Positions 44,167-54,558 of a stretch of 64,000 bases of DNA are shown piece after piece; positions within the stretch are counted from its first letter, which is position 1, and each line of letters begins with the position of its first letter. The stretch is from RAM1 sp041905405 (lineage in GTDB: Bacteria > Pseudomonadota > Gammaproteobacteria > Burkholderiales > Burkholderiaceae_C), in NCBI GenBank assembly GCA_041905405.1, contig JAYRLC010000001.1:62001-126000 (forward strand), in the 5' to 3' direction. The position numbers and the translations under genes were made by a program. The notes beneath the pieces were generated by a model. It was not told the origin of the DNA and did no database searches. It saw only the letters and a list, made by a program, of their open reading frames with translations.

Positions 44167-44567
44167 GTATTGAGTGCTTCCAGAATGGGGGCGGGAATGC
44201 GGGCGGGCCGCAGGCTGGCTGCATTGACCCAGCCGATGCGGATGGTGCCGTCGCACAGGACTGTACCGGCCCGCAGGGCCTGCTGGGTGATTGTCATGGA
44301 AGCCCGGCCTGATTCTGTGAGCCGCGCCGTAACAATAAGTTCATCGTCCAGCCGCGCGCTCAGGTGGTAGCGCACGTTGGTTTCGCTTACCACGAACATG
44401 CCGCCGGTCTCATCCCTCAGTGCCTGCTGGCCAATGCCCAGCGAGCGCAGCCATTCGGTGCGGGCCCGTTCAAAAAACTTAAGGTAGTTGGCATAGAACA
44501 CGATGCCGCCCGCGTCGGTGTCCTCCCAGTAGACACGCACGGGCCACCGGAATTCGCTGCTCGTCAT
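44163..44567 (-). CDS. ybgC: Acyl-CoA thioesterase YbgC (Tol-Pal associated)
   Basis: 134 residues, hotdog fold. The signature RVYWEDTDAGGIVFYANYLKFFERARTEWLRSLG contains the catalytic aspartate (EDTDAGG) and tyrosine. The enzyme hydrolyses acyl-CoA or acyl-ACP thioesters and is usually the first gene of the tol operon, as here. Its start overlaps the upstream aminotransferase stop by four bases. Confidence 0.95.
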   Translation of the reverse strand: MTSSEFRWPVRVYWEDTDAGGIVFYANYLKFFERARTEWLRSLGIGQQALRDETGGMFVVSETNVRYHLSARLDDELIVTARLTESGRASMTITQQALRAGTVLCDGTIRIGWVNAASLRPARIPAPILEALNT

Positions 44568-45748
44568 GCGAGCAGCGCCTTCAGCCGCGCGGCGGCTTCC
44601 TGCAGCTGGGCCATGGAGCTGGCGGTGGAAAAGCGCACATAGCGGTGCATGTCGTGCGAGCCGAAGTCCCGCCCCGGCGTGATCGCCACGTGGGCGCGGC
44701 GCATGACGTCAAAGGCGAAATCCCACGAGCCTTCAATGCCCAGCCGGGCGCAGGCCGCTGTGCAGTCGGCCCAGGCGTAGAACGCACCGTCGGGCATGAC
44801 GGGCACGTGCAGGCCAAGCTCGTTGAGCGCGGGGATGAACCAGTCGCGCCGCGCCTTGAACTGCGCGCGGCGGCGCTCGTATTCGGCAATGCTGTCGGGT
44901 TCGAAGCACGCCAGCGCCGCATGCTGCGAGATGGTGCTGGGGCAGATGAAGAGGTTCTGTGCCAGCCGTTCCACCACGGGCACCAGCGCGTCGGGCACCA
45001 CGAGCCAGCCCAGGCGCCAGCCCGTCATGTTGAAGTATTTGGAGAAGCTGTTGATGCTGATGACCTGGTCGTCCAGCGCCAGCGCGGTCTGGCCGAACGC
45101 GTCGTCATGGCTCAGGCCCAGGTAGATTTCGTCCAGCAGCGTGACGCCGCCCCGGTCGCTGACGATGCGGTGGATGCGCGCCATTTCGTCGGGCGCGATC
45201 GACGTGCCCGTGGGGTTGGACGGCGACGCCAGCAGCACGCCGCGCGTACGCTGCGTCCAGGCGGCCTCGACCTTGGCGGCGCTGAGCTGGAAGCGCTCGT
45301 GCGCGGTGGTGGGGATGAGCACCGCCGTGCCCTCGGCCGCGCTCACGAAATGCCGGTTGCAGGGGTAGCTCGGATCCGGCATGAGGATTTCGTCGCCCGA
45401 TTCGATCAGCGCCAGGCAGGCGAGCTGCAACGCCGCCGACGCGCCGGCCGTCACCACGATGCGCCGCGCGGGCACGTCAACGCCAAAACGGCTCGCATAC
45501 CAGCCGCTGATGCGCTCACGCAGCGCCGGCAGGCCCAGGGCCTGCGTGTACTGGCTTGCGCCGTCGCGCACGGCCCGCGCAGCGGCTTCCTGCACCAACG
45601 GGGGCGCGGTGAAGTCGGGCTCGCCGATGTTCAGGAAGATCATGGGCCGGTCGCTGCCGGCGACCTGTTGCGCCAGGGACGAAGCGGCCTTGGCCACCTC
45701 CATGACGTAGAACGGCTCGATGCGCTCGGCGCGGGACGCGATCCGCAT
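44564..45748 (-). CDS. Class I/II pyridoxal-phosphate aminotransferase
   Basis: 394 residues of the fold-type I aspartate aminotransferase family. Motifs: NIGEPDFTAPP near residue 41, SNPTGTSIAPDE near 178, DEIYLGLSHDD near 205, the PLP lysine in SFSKYFNMTGWRLGW near 237, and a C-terminal arginine in MHRYVRFSTASSM. It lacks features that would fix the amino donor; alanine, aspartate or aromatic substrates are possible. It lies between nusB (9-base gap) and ybgC. Confidence 0.92.
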   Translation of the reverse strand: MRIASRAERIEPFYVMEVAKAASSLAQQVAGSDRPMIFLNIGEPDFTAPPLVQEAAARAVRDGASQYTQALGLPALRERISGWYASRFGVDVPARRIVVTAGASAALQLACLALIESGDEILMPDPSYPCNRHFVSAAEGTAVLIPTTAHERFQLSAAKVEAAWTQRTRGVLLASPSNPTGTSIAPDEMARIHRIVSDRGGVTLLDEIYLGLSHDDAFGQTALALDDQVISINSFSKYFNMTGWRLGWLVVPDALVPVVERLAQNLFICPSTISQHAALACFEPDSIAEYERRRAQFKARRDWFIPALNELGLHVPVMPDGAFYAWADCTAACARLGIEGSWDFAFDVMRRAHVAITPGRDFGSHDMHRYVRFSTASSMAQLQEAAARLKALLA

Positions 45749-45757
45749 GCGCCGACC

Positions 45758-46306
45758 TCAGCCTCGGGCCTTGCCGCTGGCCTTGTCGGCGGCCACTTCG
45801 GCGGCGCGCATCGACGGCGCCAGGCCGTTCAGCACGGCGTTGACGTATTTGTGGCCGTCGGTGCCGCCAAACTCCTTGGCCAGCTCGATGCATTCATTGA
45901 GCACGACGCGCCATGGCACGTCCAAGCAGTGGCGGAACTCGTAGGTGCCGATCCACATGACGGCATGCTCGATGGGCGAGATTTCTTCGAGCTTGCGGTC
46001 CAGCAGCGGCACGATCAGTGCATCCAGCTCGGCGGCCTGCTCGACACAGCCATGCAGCAGTGCGTCGTAGTGGGCCGAGTCGGCCTTGTGAAAACCGGCC
46101 AGGTCGCGCGTGAAGGTGTCGATGGACTGCGCATCGTTGCGGCCCACCAGGTGCTGGTACAGGGCCTGCAGGGCGAATTCGCGCGCACGTGTGCGGGTGG
46201 ATTTGGCCGACGCCTTGCGCGCGCCCGTGGCGGTCAGGCCCGTGCGGGACTGGCGGGGCTTTTTCGGCGCGTCGGACGGGGAGGGGGTGCGATCGTCGCT
46301 CATCAC
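45758..46306 (-). CDS. nusB: Transcription antitermination factor NusB
   Basis: 182 residues. After a basic, Ser/Thr-rich 40-residue extension comes the all-helical NusB domain: RAREFALQALYQHLVGRND (residues 40-58), LEEISPIEHAVMWIGTYEFRH and VPWRVVLNECIELAKEFGGTDGHKYVNAVLNGL. NusB binds BoxA RNA with NusE for antitermination of rRNA operons. Its start overlaps the ribH stop (ATGA at 46303-46306), the common ribH-nusB pairing. Confidence 0.96.
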   Translation of the reverse strand: MMSDDRTPSPSDAPKKPRQSRTGLTATGARKASAKSTRTRAREFALQALYQHLVGRNDAQSIDTFTRDLAGFHKADSAHYDALLHGCVEQAAELDALIVPLLDRKLEEISPIEHAVMWIGTYEFRHCLDVPWRVVLNECIELAKEFGGTDGHKYVNAVLNGLAPSMRAAEVAADKASGKARG

Positions 46307-46764
46307 AGTTCGTCCAGCAGGTTGGCCATCTCGACCGCCACGCGCGCGGCATCGCGGCCCTTTTCGGTCTGGCGGGCAATGGCCTGGTCCAGGTTCTCGG
46401 TGGTGAGGATCGCGTTGGCGATGGGTACCTGGTAGTCCAGGCCGATGCGGGTGACGCCGGCGCCCGATTCATTGGCCACCAGCTCGAAGTGATACGTCTC
46501 GCCGCGGATGATGCAGCCCAGCGCGATCAGCGCGTCGAACTTGTCTTTTTCAGCCAGGGCCTGCAGCGCCAGCGGCACCTCCAGGGCGCCGGGCACGAAA
46601 ACGTGGGCGATGTTTTTCTCGTCGACACCCAGCGCCGCGAGCTCCGCCTTGCAGGCGGCAGCCAGTGCGTTGGTGATACCTTCGTTGAAGCGGGCCTGCA
46701 CGATGGCGATGTGAAGCCTTCGGCCGTCCAATTTGTCTGCGGTGCCTTTGTCTGCGCCAAACAT
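46303..46764 (-). CDS. ribH: 6,7-dimethyl-8-ribityllumazine synthase
   Basis: 153 residues from ATG 46764. Forms the riboflavin precursor from the pyrimidine product of RibD and 3,4-dihydroxy-2-butanone 4-phosphate. Motifs: IVQARFNEGIT near residue 21, VPGALEVPLALQAL near 57, ALGCIIRGETYHFELV near 80 and the C-terminal GRDAARVAVEMANLL. Family length is normal. Gene order ribE-ribBX-ribH-nusB is kept. Confidence 0.97.
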   Translation of the reverse strand: MFGADKGTADKLDGRRLHIAIVQARFNEGITNALAAACKAELAALGVDEKNIAHVFVPGALEVPLALQALAEKDKFDALIALGCIIRGETYHFELVANESGAGVTRIGLDYQVPIANAILTTENLDQAIARQTEKGRDAARVAVEMANLLDEL

Positions 46765-46787
46765 GGTCTTATTCCTTGTTGATTCTT

Positions 46788-47899
<1,112 letters not shown>

Positions 47900-47903
<4 letters not shown>

Positions 47904-48544
47904 GACGTTTCTTTCTGGGAGGCAGTGACGCCACTGCCGAGCATGCGCTCTACGTAGCGGGCGATCAGGTCGATTTCCAGGTTGACGCGGCTGCCTTCGG
48001 CCAGGGAGCCCAGAGCCGTGTTCTGCACGGTGTGGGGAATCAGGTTGATGCTGATTTCGGTCCCCGCATCGGTGTCGGCCACCCGGTTGACCGTCAGGCT
48101 GACGCCATTGACCGTGATGGAGCCCTTGTAGGCCAGGTATTTGCCCAGCGGCCGGGGCGCGAGGATGCGCAGCTCCCAACTTTCGCCAACCTGGGCGAAA
48201 TGGGTGACCTGACCGACGCCGTCCACATGGCCTGACACGATGTGGCCGCCCAGGCGGTCATGCGCGCGCAGGGCTTTTTCGAGGTTGACGGGGCCGACGG
48301 TATCCAGGCCGGCCGTTTTGTCCAGCGATTCTGCGGAAATGTCGACGGTGAACGCGTGGCGGGGTAGGTCCAGGGAGGTGACCGTCATGCAGGCGCCATT
48401 GAGCGCGATGCTGTCCCCCAGGCCGGTGTCGTCAAGGTAGCCGGCCGGCGCCTGGATGGTCAGGCGTTTGCCGTGCAGTAAAGAGCTTCCCAGGTCGTGG
48501 AGGGCGGCGATACGCCCCACGCCGGTGATGATTCCGGTGAACAT
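47900..48544 (-). CDS. ribE: Riboflavin synthase alpha subunit
   Basis: 214 residues made of two lumazine-binding repeats: MFTGIITGVGRIAAL...VNLEKALRAHDRLGGHIVSGHVDGVG and then GKYLAYKGSITVNGVSLTVNRV. It converts two ribityllumazines into riboflavin plus the pyrimidinedione. The last bases overlap the ribB start. It begins only 42 bases after the pilE gene on the same strand, with no terminator seen between them, so read-through from the pilus operon is possible. Confidence 0.96.
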
Positions 48545-48586
48545 CCCCGCATTTTCGCAGGGATTGGGGGCGCGGGCCGCGAAAGG

Positions 48587-49051
48587 CTATTTCCAGCAGG
48601 GATCGCGTTGAGCCGCTGTGAGGGCCTCGCCGTCCTTGATGTTGCCCCTGGTGCCGACGGAGGTCAGGATGTAGCTGCCGCAAACATCGGCAGCCATGCG
48701 GCCCGCTGCATCCGGAATCATGGTCAGCGTATAGGAAGAAACCGTGGCGGTCACGGTAAGGCCATAGACAGCCGTCCCGTTTGCCGGGGACTGCATGAGC
48801 GCGGCCGGAATTTCTGCGCCGACCGCGGAACCGGCCCGGTTGGCCGAGAAACTGTCGTTGGCGGCGTAGAAACGCTGCATGAATTGGGCGGCCTGCAGCA
48901 GCGTCACCCGTGCATCCGCCCGATGTGAGCGCGTCACGTGCCCGGTGTAGGTCGGCACTGCGATCGCCGTCAGCACGCCAATGATGACGATCACCACGAG
49001 CAGTTCGACGAGGGTGAAGCCTTGGTGGCACTTGTTTGCGGAGTTTTTCAT
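48587..49051 (-). CDS. pilE: Type IV pilin-like protein PilE (left operon)
   Basis: 154 residues. Class III signal with the prepilin peptidase site KCHQG|FTLVELLVVIVIIGVL (Glu5 present), then a pilin helix and globular head with a Cys pair (ADVCGS and DPCWK at the C terminus) that should form the D-loop disulfide. Pilin-like minor subunits of this type follow pilY1 in beta-proteobacterial operons. It is the last gene of the left minor-pilin operon and has a counterpart at 62655. Confidence 0.92.
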   Translation of the reverse strand: MKNSANKCHQGFTLVELLVVIVIIGVLTAIAVPTYTGHVTRSHRADARVTLLQAAQFMQRFYAANDSFSANRAGSAVGAEIPAALMQSPANGTAVYGLTVTATVSSYTLTMIPDAAGRMAADVCGSYILTSVGTRGNIKDGEALTAAQRDPCWK

Positions 49052-49060
49052 CGCAGTGCC

Positions 49061-52000
49061 TTACCGCAGGAAGAGTTGTTGCCAGGATCTTTTCTTCACG
49101 GGTTTGGTCGAGGCGTCACATTTGGATTGCCCCGCGGTCGAACCACCGGAGGAATCGACAATGACGAATTTTGTGATGGACCCGGAGCCGGCGCAGTCGG
49201 GGGGTGGGGGTGGGGGGGGGCCTCCTCCCCCTCCTTCATCTTTGCCAGTTGGAGTTAGCAGCACCTGATCTCTCCCGTCAAGCTGCGTGCTGTAGCCGCT
49301 GGCGCTTGTGTCACTACTGTCGACAACCCCGTCCCCATTGGTGTCCAGGAACGGGCCTTGTGGTGATCCACCTGACACGGCATCGATGATGTAGTTGTAG
49401 CCCGCGCCCGGTGTCGCCGCAGCGCAGGGGTCGGCGCTGGTGACGCCTGGGACGATGGTGTCGACCTTGACCAGGCGGTTGGCGATCTGCGACACGGGGT
49501 AGACGACCCGCTGTCCGGAGAAGGGTTGGTGAAAATACCAACCATTCTTCGTTTTCCAGTCGATGGGGTTGACGGAGACTTCGTAGTAGGTGACGACCTG
49601 CGTTGACGTGGTGTCATCAAATGCCGTCACGACCCGGGACACATCCTTTTTCTCGATGATGGTCTGCATCACCAGCGTGCTCGTGCCGGTCACTGACGTG
49701 ATGGCCTTTACGGCAAAGGCATTGGCGTCACGCACGCCATACACCGTTTGCGCCGCTGTCGTCCCCACATCTGCCGCGTCAAAGAAGCGGCCTGTGCCCA
49801 GAACGACCATCAGACCACCGTCGGGGTGGGGTACGGCAATGGGCGCTGCCGTGATCGGTTGCAGGGCGCCTGTAGAAGTCTGCGCAACGAACAGAGGCTT
49901 CTTGTTGCCCGCGCCGTCTTTGCTGACGTCCCAGCTGGCGACCGAAGTGCTGTTCAGATCAAACTTCCAGAGGTTGCCCTTCAGGTCACCTGCGTACGCA
50001 CCGATGACCTGTTTGGACGCATTTCTAACCAGGTGGACGCCACCAAGGCCGTTGGTGTCGCCCGCACCTGTATCAATCAACTTGATGGGTGCGCCGGTCT
50101 GCAGGTTCACGATGAACAGCTGCGCCTTGCCGCTCTTGCTGTAGTAGCCATTTCCAAAGATTGCAGCCCAGGTGCCGTCCATCATCTGGCCAACCTGTAC
50201 GTCGCTCAGGACATTCCCCAGTTCTTCGTAATCTTTCATGCCAGCGTGGGCTTCCCACAGAACGCTGCTGGCCGCCAGACTGTTGGTGGTGGCGTCGATG
50301 GCGAACACGGATTTGGCGCCGGCACCAGCCGTTGCCACGAGGGCTGTTTTCCATTGCGTGCCATTGTGGTAGTCGCCCTGGTTCGTGGGGCCATCCACAA
50401 AGTAGCGATGGACATAGTTCTTGTCGGCAAGCTTGTGGATGTGGGGCAGGACGGCGTGGGGTACGTAGGCGAACACCTCGGTGCCATCCTTTTCGGAAAA
50501 GGCATGCAGCATGCCGTCGTTGGCGCCGATGAAGACCAACCCATCGCGCTTGCTCTTGGCGTCCAGGTAGGCGGGGTAAGTCGAGCCTATGGTGGGCAGG
50601 TTCTTGTATCCATAGTCGATGGCCGGCCCGACGATCGTGGGATTGGAGTTGACCACGTCACCCAGTAGGAACGCGCGTTTGCGGTAGGGCGGGTTGTCGC
50701 CCTGTTCGCCGGTCCGGTCACCCCGCAGATAGTTGATCAGGTCTGCTGGGGTACCGGTGCCGGTTGCCATGACGGACAGCAATCCGTTGTTCACCATGGG
50801 GGTGTACTGGAACCTGACGGCTTTGGTGCTGGCGTCCGGCAGCGTGCCCACAAAAATTTTGCGCAGGGCAGGGGAGCCCAGCATGTTGGCCACTTCATCC
50901 CCGTTCGAGTTCGCGGTCTCGACCTGCCAGAGCGTCTTGATTTCGCGCCCGGTGGTGGCGTCCAGCTCCGTGGCGATGAGGTTGCCCGACCATTGCCCGG
51001 ATGTGTACACGGGGATGAACTTCTTGGTGCCGGCCACCAGGCTGACAGCCGAGACTGCCACGCCCCCCTGCGTGGCCGCGGCACGCAGAATGCCTGTGAC
51101 CAGAGAGTTGAATGCCTTGGCCAGTTCGTCGCCGTCCCCTGCATTGATGAAATCGCCACGCCCGTTGATGGTGGCGTGCCAGATGTCGTCGATCGACGCC
51201 GTCGTGTTGACGGCGGGAGCCGGCCATTGAAGGCTGCCGTTGTAGAGCGCGGTGGTGTTTGTCGCGTTCTGCGCGATCGTGCCTTCCATGCCCAGCGTCA
51301 CGGCCATGAAGTTCATGTGCTGCCAGAAGGCCGGATCGCCGGTTGTACCTTTGATGGGCGAAACGTTGTTGTTCAGATCGCGCAGATCGGTTCCCCAGTA
51401 CTTCATGGCAAGGTCGGCCATGCTGTTGCTGTGGACATCCTTGTAGGGCGCCACAGGGGAGTAGGTGTAGACGCTCCCGTTCGTCGCGCTGATGGGCATG
51501 CCTGCGGTGCCGTCGATGTTGGCGATGGTGGGCAGGTCGGTGTAGTACCCGTCGGTGACCAGCATGGCGTAGGACCGGCGGCAGCTGGCATGGGAGCTTT
51601 CCGGCGCCAGGGACTCAATGGTGGCGGGCCGTGTATACGTGGTTGCCCCCGCCTTGGGTTTGGTACCCCAAGGCCCATCGCTGTCGCTACGCATGAAGTA
51701 TTTGCCAATGCGGTCTACGGCCCCGTTGCTGGGCGTCCCCTGGATGGTCGATTCGGGGGTCAGGCTGTCCAGCCATTTGCTGAAATCTTTGCGCGCCTGC
51801 GAACCGAGCGCCCCAAGGGGAAAGACATTGCCAGCGATGGTGCCGTCGATGGCCAGATGGTTCATCCGGGCCCAGCCCAGACGCAGTGTGTCGGGTGCAT
51901 CGGCGATGACCTGGCTCAGCACCGTTGTTGCCATGTAGATGCGGCGGCGGTGATAGCTATACCAGTTGGCGTAGTTCTGGATTTCTTCGTCATAGGTACA

Positions 52001-52543
52001 CGTGGTGCCTTTGCAGTCGGTGCGCTTGTCTGATTTGGGGTAGCTGGTTCTTGCAGGCCGGATATTCGTGAACGTGTAGTTGGCAACGTCGTAGAAGGTC
52101 CCGCTGTTTTTGTATGTGTAGATCCGCGGATTCGTATTCAGATCGTCAAGGCAGGGTGGCGCCGCTTTTGCCGCCGCAATGGAGCCTGGCGCACGGTACG
52201 TGCCGTCCGCATTGCGCGGGGGAAGGTAGAGGTTGGCGGGGTTGTAGGCGATGCGGTTGACTTCTGGCGAGCATCGGGCGTAGGTGTCGAATTTCGGCCT
52301 TTTGTCCCCTGACACCTCTGCCGCGGGTTGCCCCCATTTCCAGTCCGTACGGTCCTGGTACATGTACACGTAGTCCATGGAATTGGAGTCGTCCAGGATC
52401 AGCATCAGATTGGGCGGCACGTTGGGCGCCTTCGACAGCAGCGGGTACTGCGTGGGCTCGGTCTGTGCATGAGTTGCTGTCATGGCGCCCAGGCCCAGCA
52501 GGCTGGCAAGGAGCAGGGCGCGGAGGGTGGATACGTATTTCAT
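49061..52543 (-). CDS. pilY1: PilY1-type type IV pilus tip adhesin (left operon)
   Basis: 1160 residues from ATG 52543, preceded by CAGGAG. A Sec signal peptide (MKYVSTLRALLLASLLGLGAMTATHA) is followed by a von Willebrand A-like part with a MIDAS motif NLMLILDDSNSMD. A C-terminal beta-propeller of the PilY1/PilC type follows (LVFIGANDGMLHAFSEKDG, AAIFGNGYYSKSGKAQLFIV). A calcium loop DTNGDGVVDSSD lies near the end, then Gly/Pro-rich sequence encoded by a 9-C run. PilY1 sits at the pilus tip and promotes assembly, adhesion and surface sensing. A divergent paralogue lies at 59020. Confidence 0.93.
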   Translation of the reverse strand: MKYVSTLRALLLASLLGLGAMTATHAQTEPTQYPLLSKAPNVPPNLMLILDDSNSMDYVYMYQDRTDWKWGQPAAEVSGDKRPKFDTYARCSPEVNRIAYNPANLYLPPRNADGTYRAPGSIAAAKAAPPCLDDLNTNPRIYTYKNSGTFYDVANYTFTNIRPARTSYPKSDKRTDCKGTTCTYDEEIQNYANWYSYHRRRIYMATTVLSQVIADAPDTLRLGWARMNHLAIDGTIAGNVFPLGALGSQARKDFSKWLDSLTPESTIQGTPSNGAVDRIGKYFMRSDSDGPWGTKPKAGATTYTRPATIESLAPESSHASCRRSYAMLVTDGYYTDLPTIANIDGTAGMPISATNGSVYTYSPVAPYKDVHSNSMADLAMKYWGTDLRDLNNNVSPIKGTTGDPAFWQHMNFMAVTLGMEGTIAQNATNTTALYNGSLQWPAPAVNTTASIDDIWHATINGRGDFINAGDGDELAKAFNSLVTGILRAAATQGGVAVSAVSLVAGTKKFIPVYTSGQWSGNLIATELDATTGREIKTLWQVETANSNGDEVANMLGSPALRKIFVGTLPDASTKAVRFQYTPMVNNGLLSVMATGTGTPADLINYLRGDRTGEQGDNPPYRKRAFLLGDVVNSNPTIVGPAIDYGYKNLPTIGSTYPAYLDAKSKRDGLVFIGANDGMLHAFSEKDGTEVFAYVPHAVLPHIHKLADKNYVHRYFVDGPTNQGDYHNGTQWKTALVATAGAGAKSVFAIDATTNSLAASSVLWEAHAGMKDYEELGNVLSDVQVGQMMDGTWAAIFGNGYYSKSGKAQLFIVNLQTGAPIKLIDTGAGDTNGLGGVHLVRNASKQVIGAYAGDLKGNLWKFDLNSTSVASWDVSKDGAGNKKPLFVAQTSTGALQPITAAPIAVPHPDGGLMVVLGTGRFFDAADVGTTAAQTVYGVRDANAFAVKAITSVTGTSTLVMQTIIEKKDVSRVVTAFDDTTSTQVVTYYEVSVNPIDWKTKNGWYFHQPFSGQRVVYPVSQIANRLVKVDTIVPGVTSADPCAAATPGAGYNYIIDAVSGGSPQGPFLDTNGDGVVDSSDTSASGYSTQLDGRDQVLLTPTGKDEGGGGGPPPPPPPDCAGSGSITKFVIVDSSGGSTAGQSKCDASTKPVKKRSWQQLFLR

Positions 52544-52559
52544 GGCGAGCTCCTGAACG

Positions 52560-53075
52560 CTATTTCTCGATCGTGGACTGAAGGAATACCTCGCTGCCCT
52601 CAGGGCGTCTGGATGAAGCGCCGGGCGCTTCCACTTCTGGCCCGAAGCCGCGGGCGGTGACAACGTAGGCATTGCCCGTGGCGTCCAGGGCTTCCACAAC
52701 GCACTCGGGAGAGCGTTTGAACAGAGTGAGCGCGGCCGTCGTCGTGGTGTTCACGACGCTCAGGGGTACCGGGAAGACGTAGCCCGGTGCGCTGCCAGCG
52801 TCCCAGGTGGCCGAGACGTCCTGCCAGCGAGCGGTCGCCTGCACGGCCTGGACGCTGGGCAGCGTATAGGTGGCAGTACCTGGATCGACGGCCCGTTCGC
52901 AGTAGCGAAGCGCCGCTTCAGCGGCCTGGTGTGCCAACTGGTTCGCGCGAACGCTGCCGCTGGCAACTTCGCCAGATACGGCGGTTTTCATGGACGAAAC
53001 AGCCATCAGCGAAACGATGACCAGCATCACCAGTGTCATGATGAGGACGACGCCTTGTTGCTGCCGGGTTTTCAT
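52560..53075 (-). CDS. pilX: Minor pilin assembly protein PilX (left operon)
   Basis: 171 residues. The N terminus KTRQQQGVVLIMTLVMLVIVSLMAVSSMKTA is the prepilin segment of PilX proteins, which lack the usual Glu5. The GspK/PilX-like helix continues ANQLAHQAAEAALRYCERAV. It works with FimT, PilV, PilW and PilE in the priming complex of type IV pili. The order pilW-pilX-pilY1 is conserved. Confidence 0.9.
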   Translation of the reverse strand: MKTRQQQGVVLIMTLVMLVIVSLMAVSSMKTAVSGEVASGSVRANQLAHQAAEAALRYCERAVDPGTATYTLPSVQAVQATARWQDVSATWDAGSAPGYVFPVPLSVVNTTTTAALTLFKRSPECVVEALDATGNAYVVTARGFGPEVEAPGASSRRPEGSEVFLQSTIEK

Positions 53076-53094
53076 GACGGGATTCCTTGTGACG

Positions 53095-54006
53095 CTATTG
53101 GTTTTTCAGCAGGACAGTGGTTTTGTAGGCACGGCGCAGCCGCAGATCCGGCGGGCTGGTCACTTCAGTTCCGCTGCAGTCGTAGTAGCGGGCATCCGCC
53201 GCTTTGGCCACCACCGGCTCGTCCGTACGCATGAGGATGCATATCTGTACCGTGCGCACGGCCTTCCAGTGGTTGGCGGCCGACAGGGCGGCAAGGCTTG
53301 GCGCGTTTTCAAGCTCCTGTGCTGACAGGTAGCCTGCGACGGACCGGGATGTGTCGTCGGCCGCGACCCCCAGCCGTATTTGCAGGTCCTCGATATTCCC
53401 GATCAACGGCTGCGCCGTACCCGAACTTCCCATGCTCCTGCAGGAGAGGGTGTATGTCGCCGTGTTCACGTAGTAGACGGGGTTGGCAATGTAGACGTTG
53501 GTGGTCTGGTCCACACCGGCTGCGTCCTTGTAGGCAAAGCTCGTGGCTGGCAGCCCGTTGCCAACACAGTCGGCGGGCGTACCGCCAGAGGTTGTGGTTG
53601 TGTTGAAGGCGTCAGCTTCATAGCTGATGCCCAGGGCATCGGGGCCTGCGCTTCCGCTCGTGTGACTGCATGTGAGTCCGTCAATGCTGTTGGCGCTGCT
53701 GGTGTTGCTGAAGGCGACGTCGCAGGCCCGTATGACGTAGGTCGAGGTGAAGCTGTTTTGCCGGAATCCTTCGGCTCGGTTGCCGCGCACCGGGTTGGCC
53801 CCGGCCAGCTGGAGCTGCTGGGCCATCATGGTCAGCGCTGCCTGGGCGTCTTCGTTCATCCGGGCTTGCATCTCGACGATGCGGCTGGCGCTGGATGAGC
53901 TCAGGTAGGTTTGTCCGATCGCGATCATGATGACCAGCCCGATGGCCATCGACACCAGCAGTTCGACCAGGGTCACCCCCTGTTCAGCGACGTGCGGCGT
54001 CTTCAT
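53095..54006 (-). CDS. pilW: Minor pilin assembly protein PilW (left operon)
   Basis: 303 residues from ATG 54006. Prepilin signal KTPHVAEQG|VTLVELLVSMAIGLVIMIAIGQ with Glu5, then a large beta-rich head typical of PilW, including SAQELENAPSLAAL and VRTVQICILMRTDEPV. It starts inside the end of pilV (four-base overlap). Its right-operon equivalent at 57554 shares the motif VRICLLMRTAEPV. Confidence 0.92.
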   Translation of the reverse strand: MKTPHVAEQGVTLVELLVSMAIGLVIMIAIGQTYLSSSSASRIVEMQARMNEDAQAALTMMAQQLQLAGANPVRGNRAEGFRQNSFTSTYVIRACDVAFSNTSSANSIDGLTCSHTSGSAGPDALGISYEADAFNTTTTSGGTPADCVGNGLPATSFAYKDAAGVDQTTNVYIANPVYYVNTATYTLSCRSMGSSGTAQPLIGNIEDLQIRLGVAADDTSRSVAGYLSAQELENAPSLAALSAANHWKAVRTVQICILMRTDEPVVAKAADARYYDCSGTEVTSPPDLRLRRAYKTTVLLKNQ

Positions 54007-54548
54007 GGCCTGAACTTCACCATGACACACCGCGGCCGGGTGTCAGAGGGCAGCGCGGGGAGCGTGGGGCAGATATCCGTGTTTCCGCCCAGAGAGCCTG
54101 CGCTGGCGGCTTCCACCCACACCACGAACAGTCTGCCTTCGCCATTGCTGTCCGGTGCCTCTACTTCAAGGCCGCCTCCGGGCAGTTGGATCTGGGCATG
54201 CCGGGTCAGATCATTGAGATCCTGCTGGGCTACCTGTTGATCAGTGCAGCCTGGATACGTGCACACCGCCGTGGTGGATGCGGTGACGCTGAAGGTTGTG
54301 GAATAGGTGGTGTTGTAGGCGCCGGCAGCGTATTGCGCTGCGTTGGCACGGATGCGTTCCGAAAGCTCGTTGGCCAGTGTGGATGCGACGGCGCGATTGC
54401 CGGCGACTTTCGGCAGCTGGATGGCGTAGGCCATCATGCCGCCAATGGCCAGGAGTCCAAACGACAGGATGAGAATGGAAACGAGCACCTCGATGAGCGT
54501 GCCCCCTCGCATCCCGAGGGGCACAGAGGGAGTCTTGACGGACCGCAT
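54003..54548 (-). CDS. pilV: Minor pilin assembly protein PilV (left operon)
   Basis: 181 residues from ATG 54548. Prepilin site MRG|GTLIEVLVSILILSFGLLAIGGMM, then ANELSERIRANAAQYAAGAYN and LNDLTRHAQIQLPGG, a pattern typical of PilV. The end GRLFVVWVEA also fits. It couples to pilW by overlap and follows fimT after 10 bases. Confidence 0.9.
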   Translation of the reverse strand: MRSVKTPSVPLGMRGGTLIEVLVSILILSFGLLAIGGMMAYAIQLPKVAGNRAVASTLANELSERIRANAAQYAAGAYNTTYSTTFSVTASTTAVCTYPGCTDQQVAQQDLNDLTRHAQIQLPGGGLEVEAPDSNGEGRLFVVWVEAASAGSLGGNTDICPTLPALPSDTRPRCVMVKFRP

Positions 54549-54558
54549 GTGCCCACCT

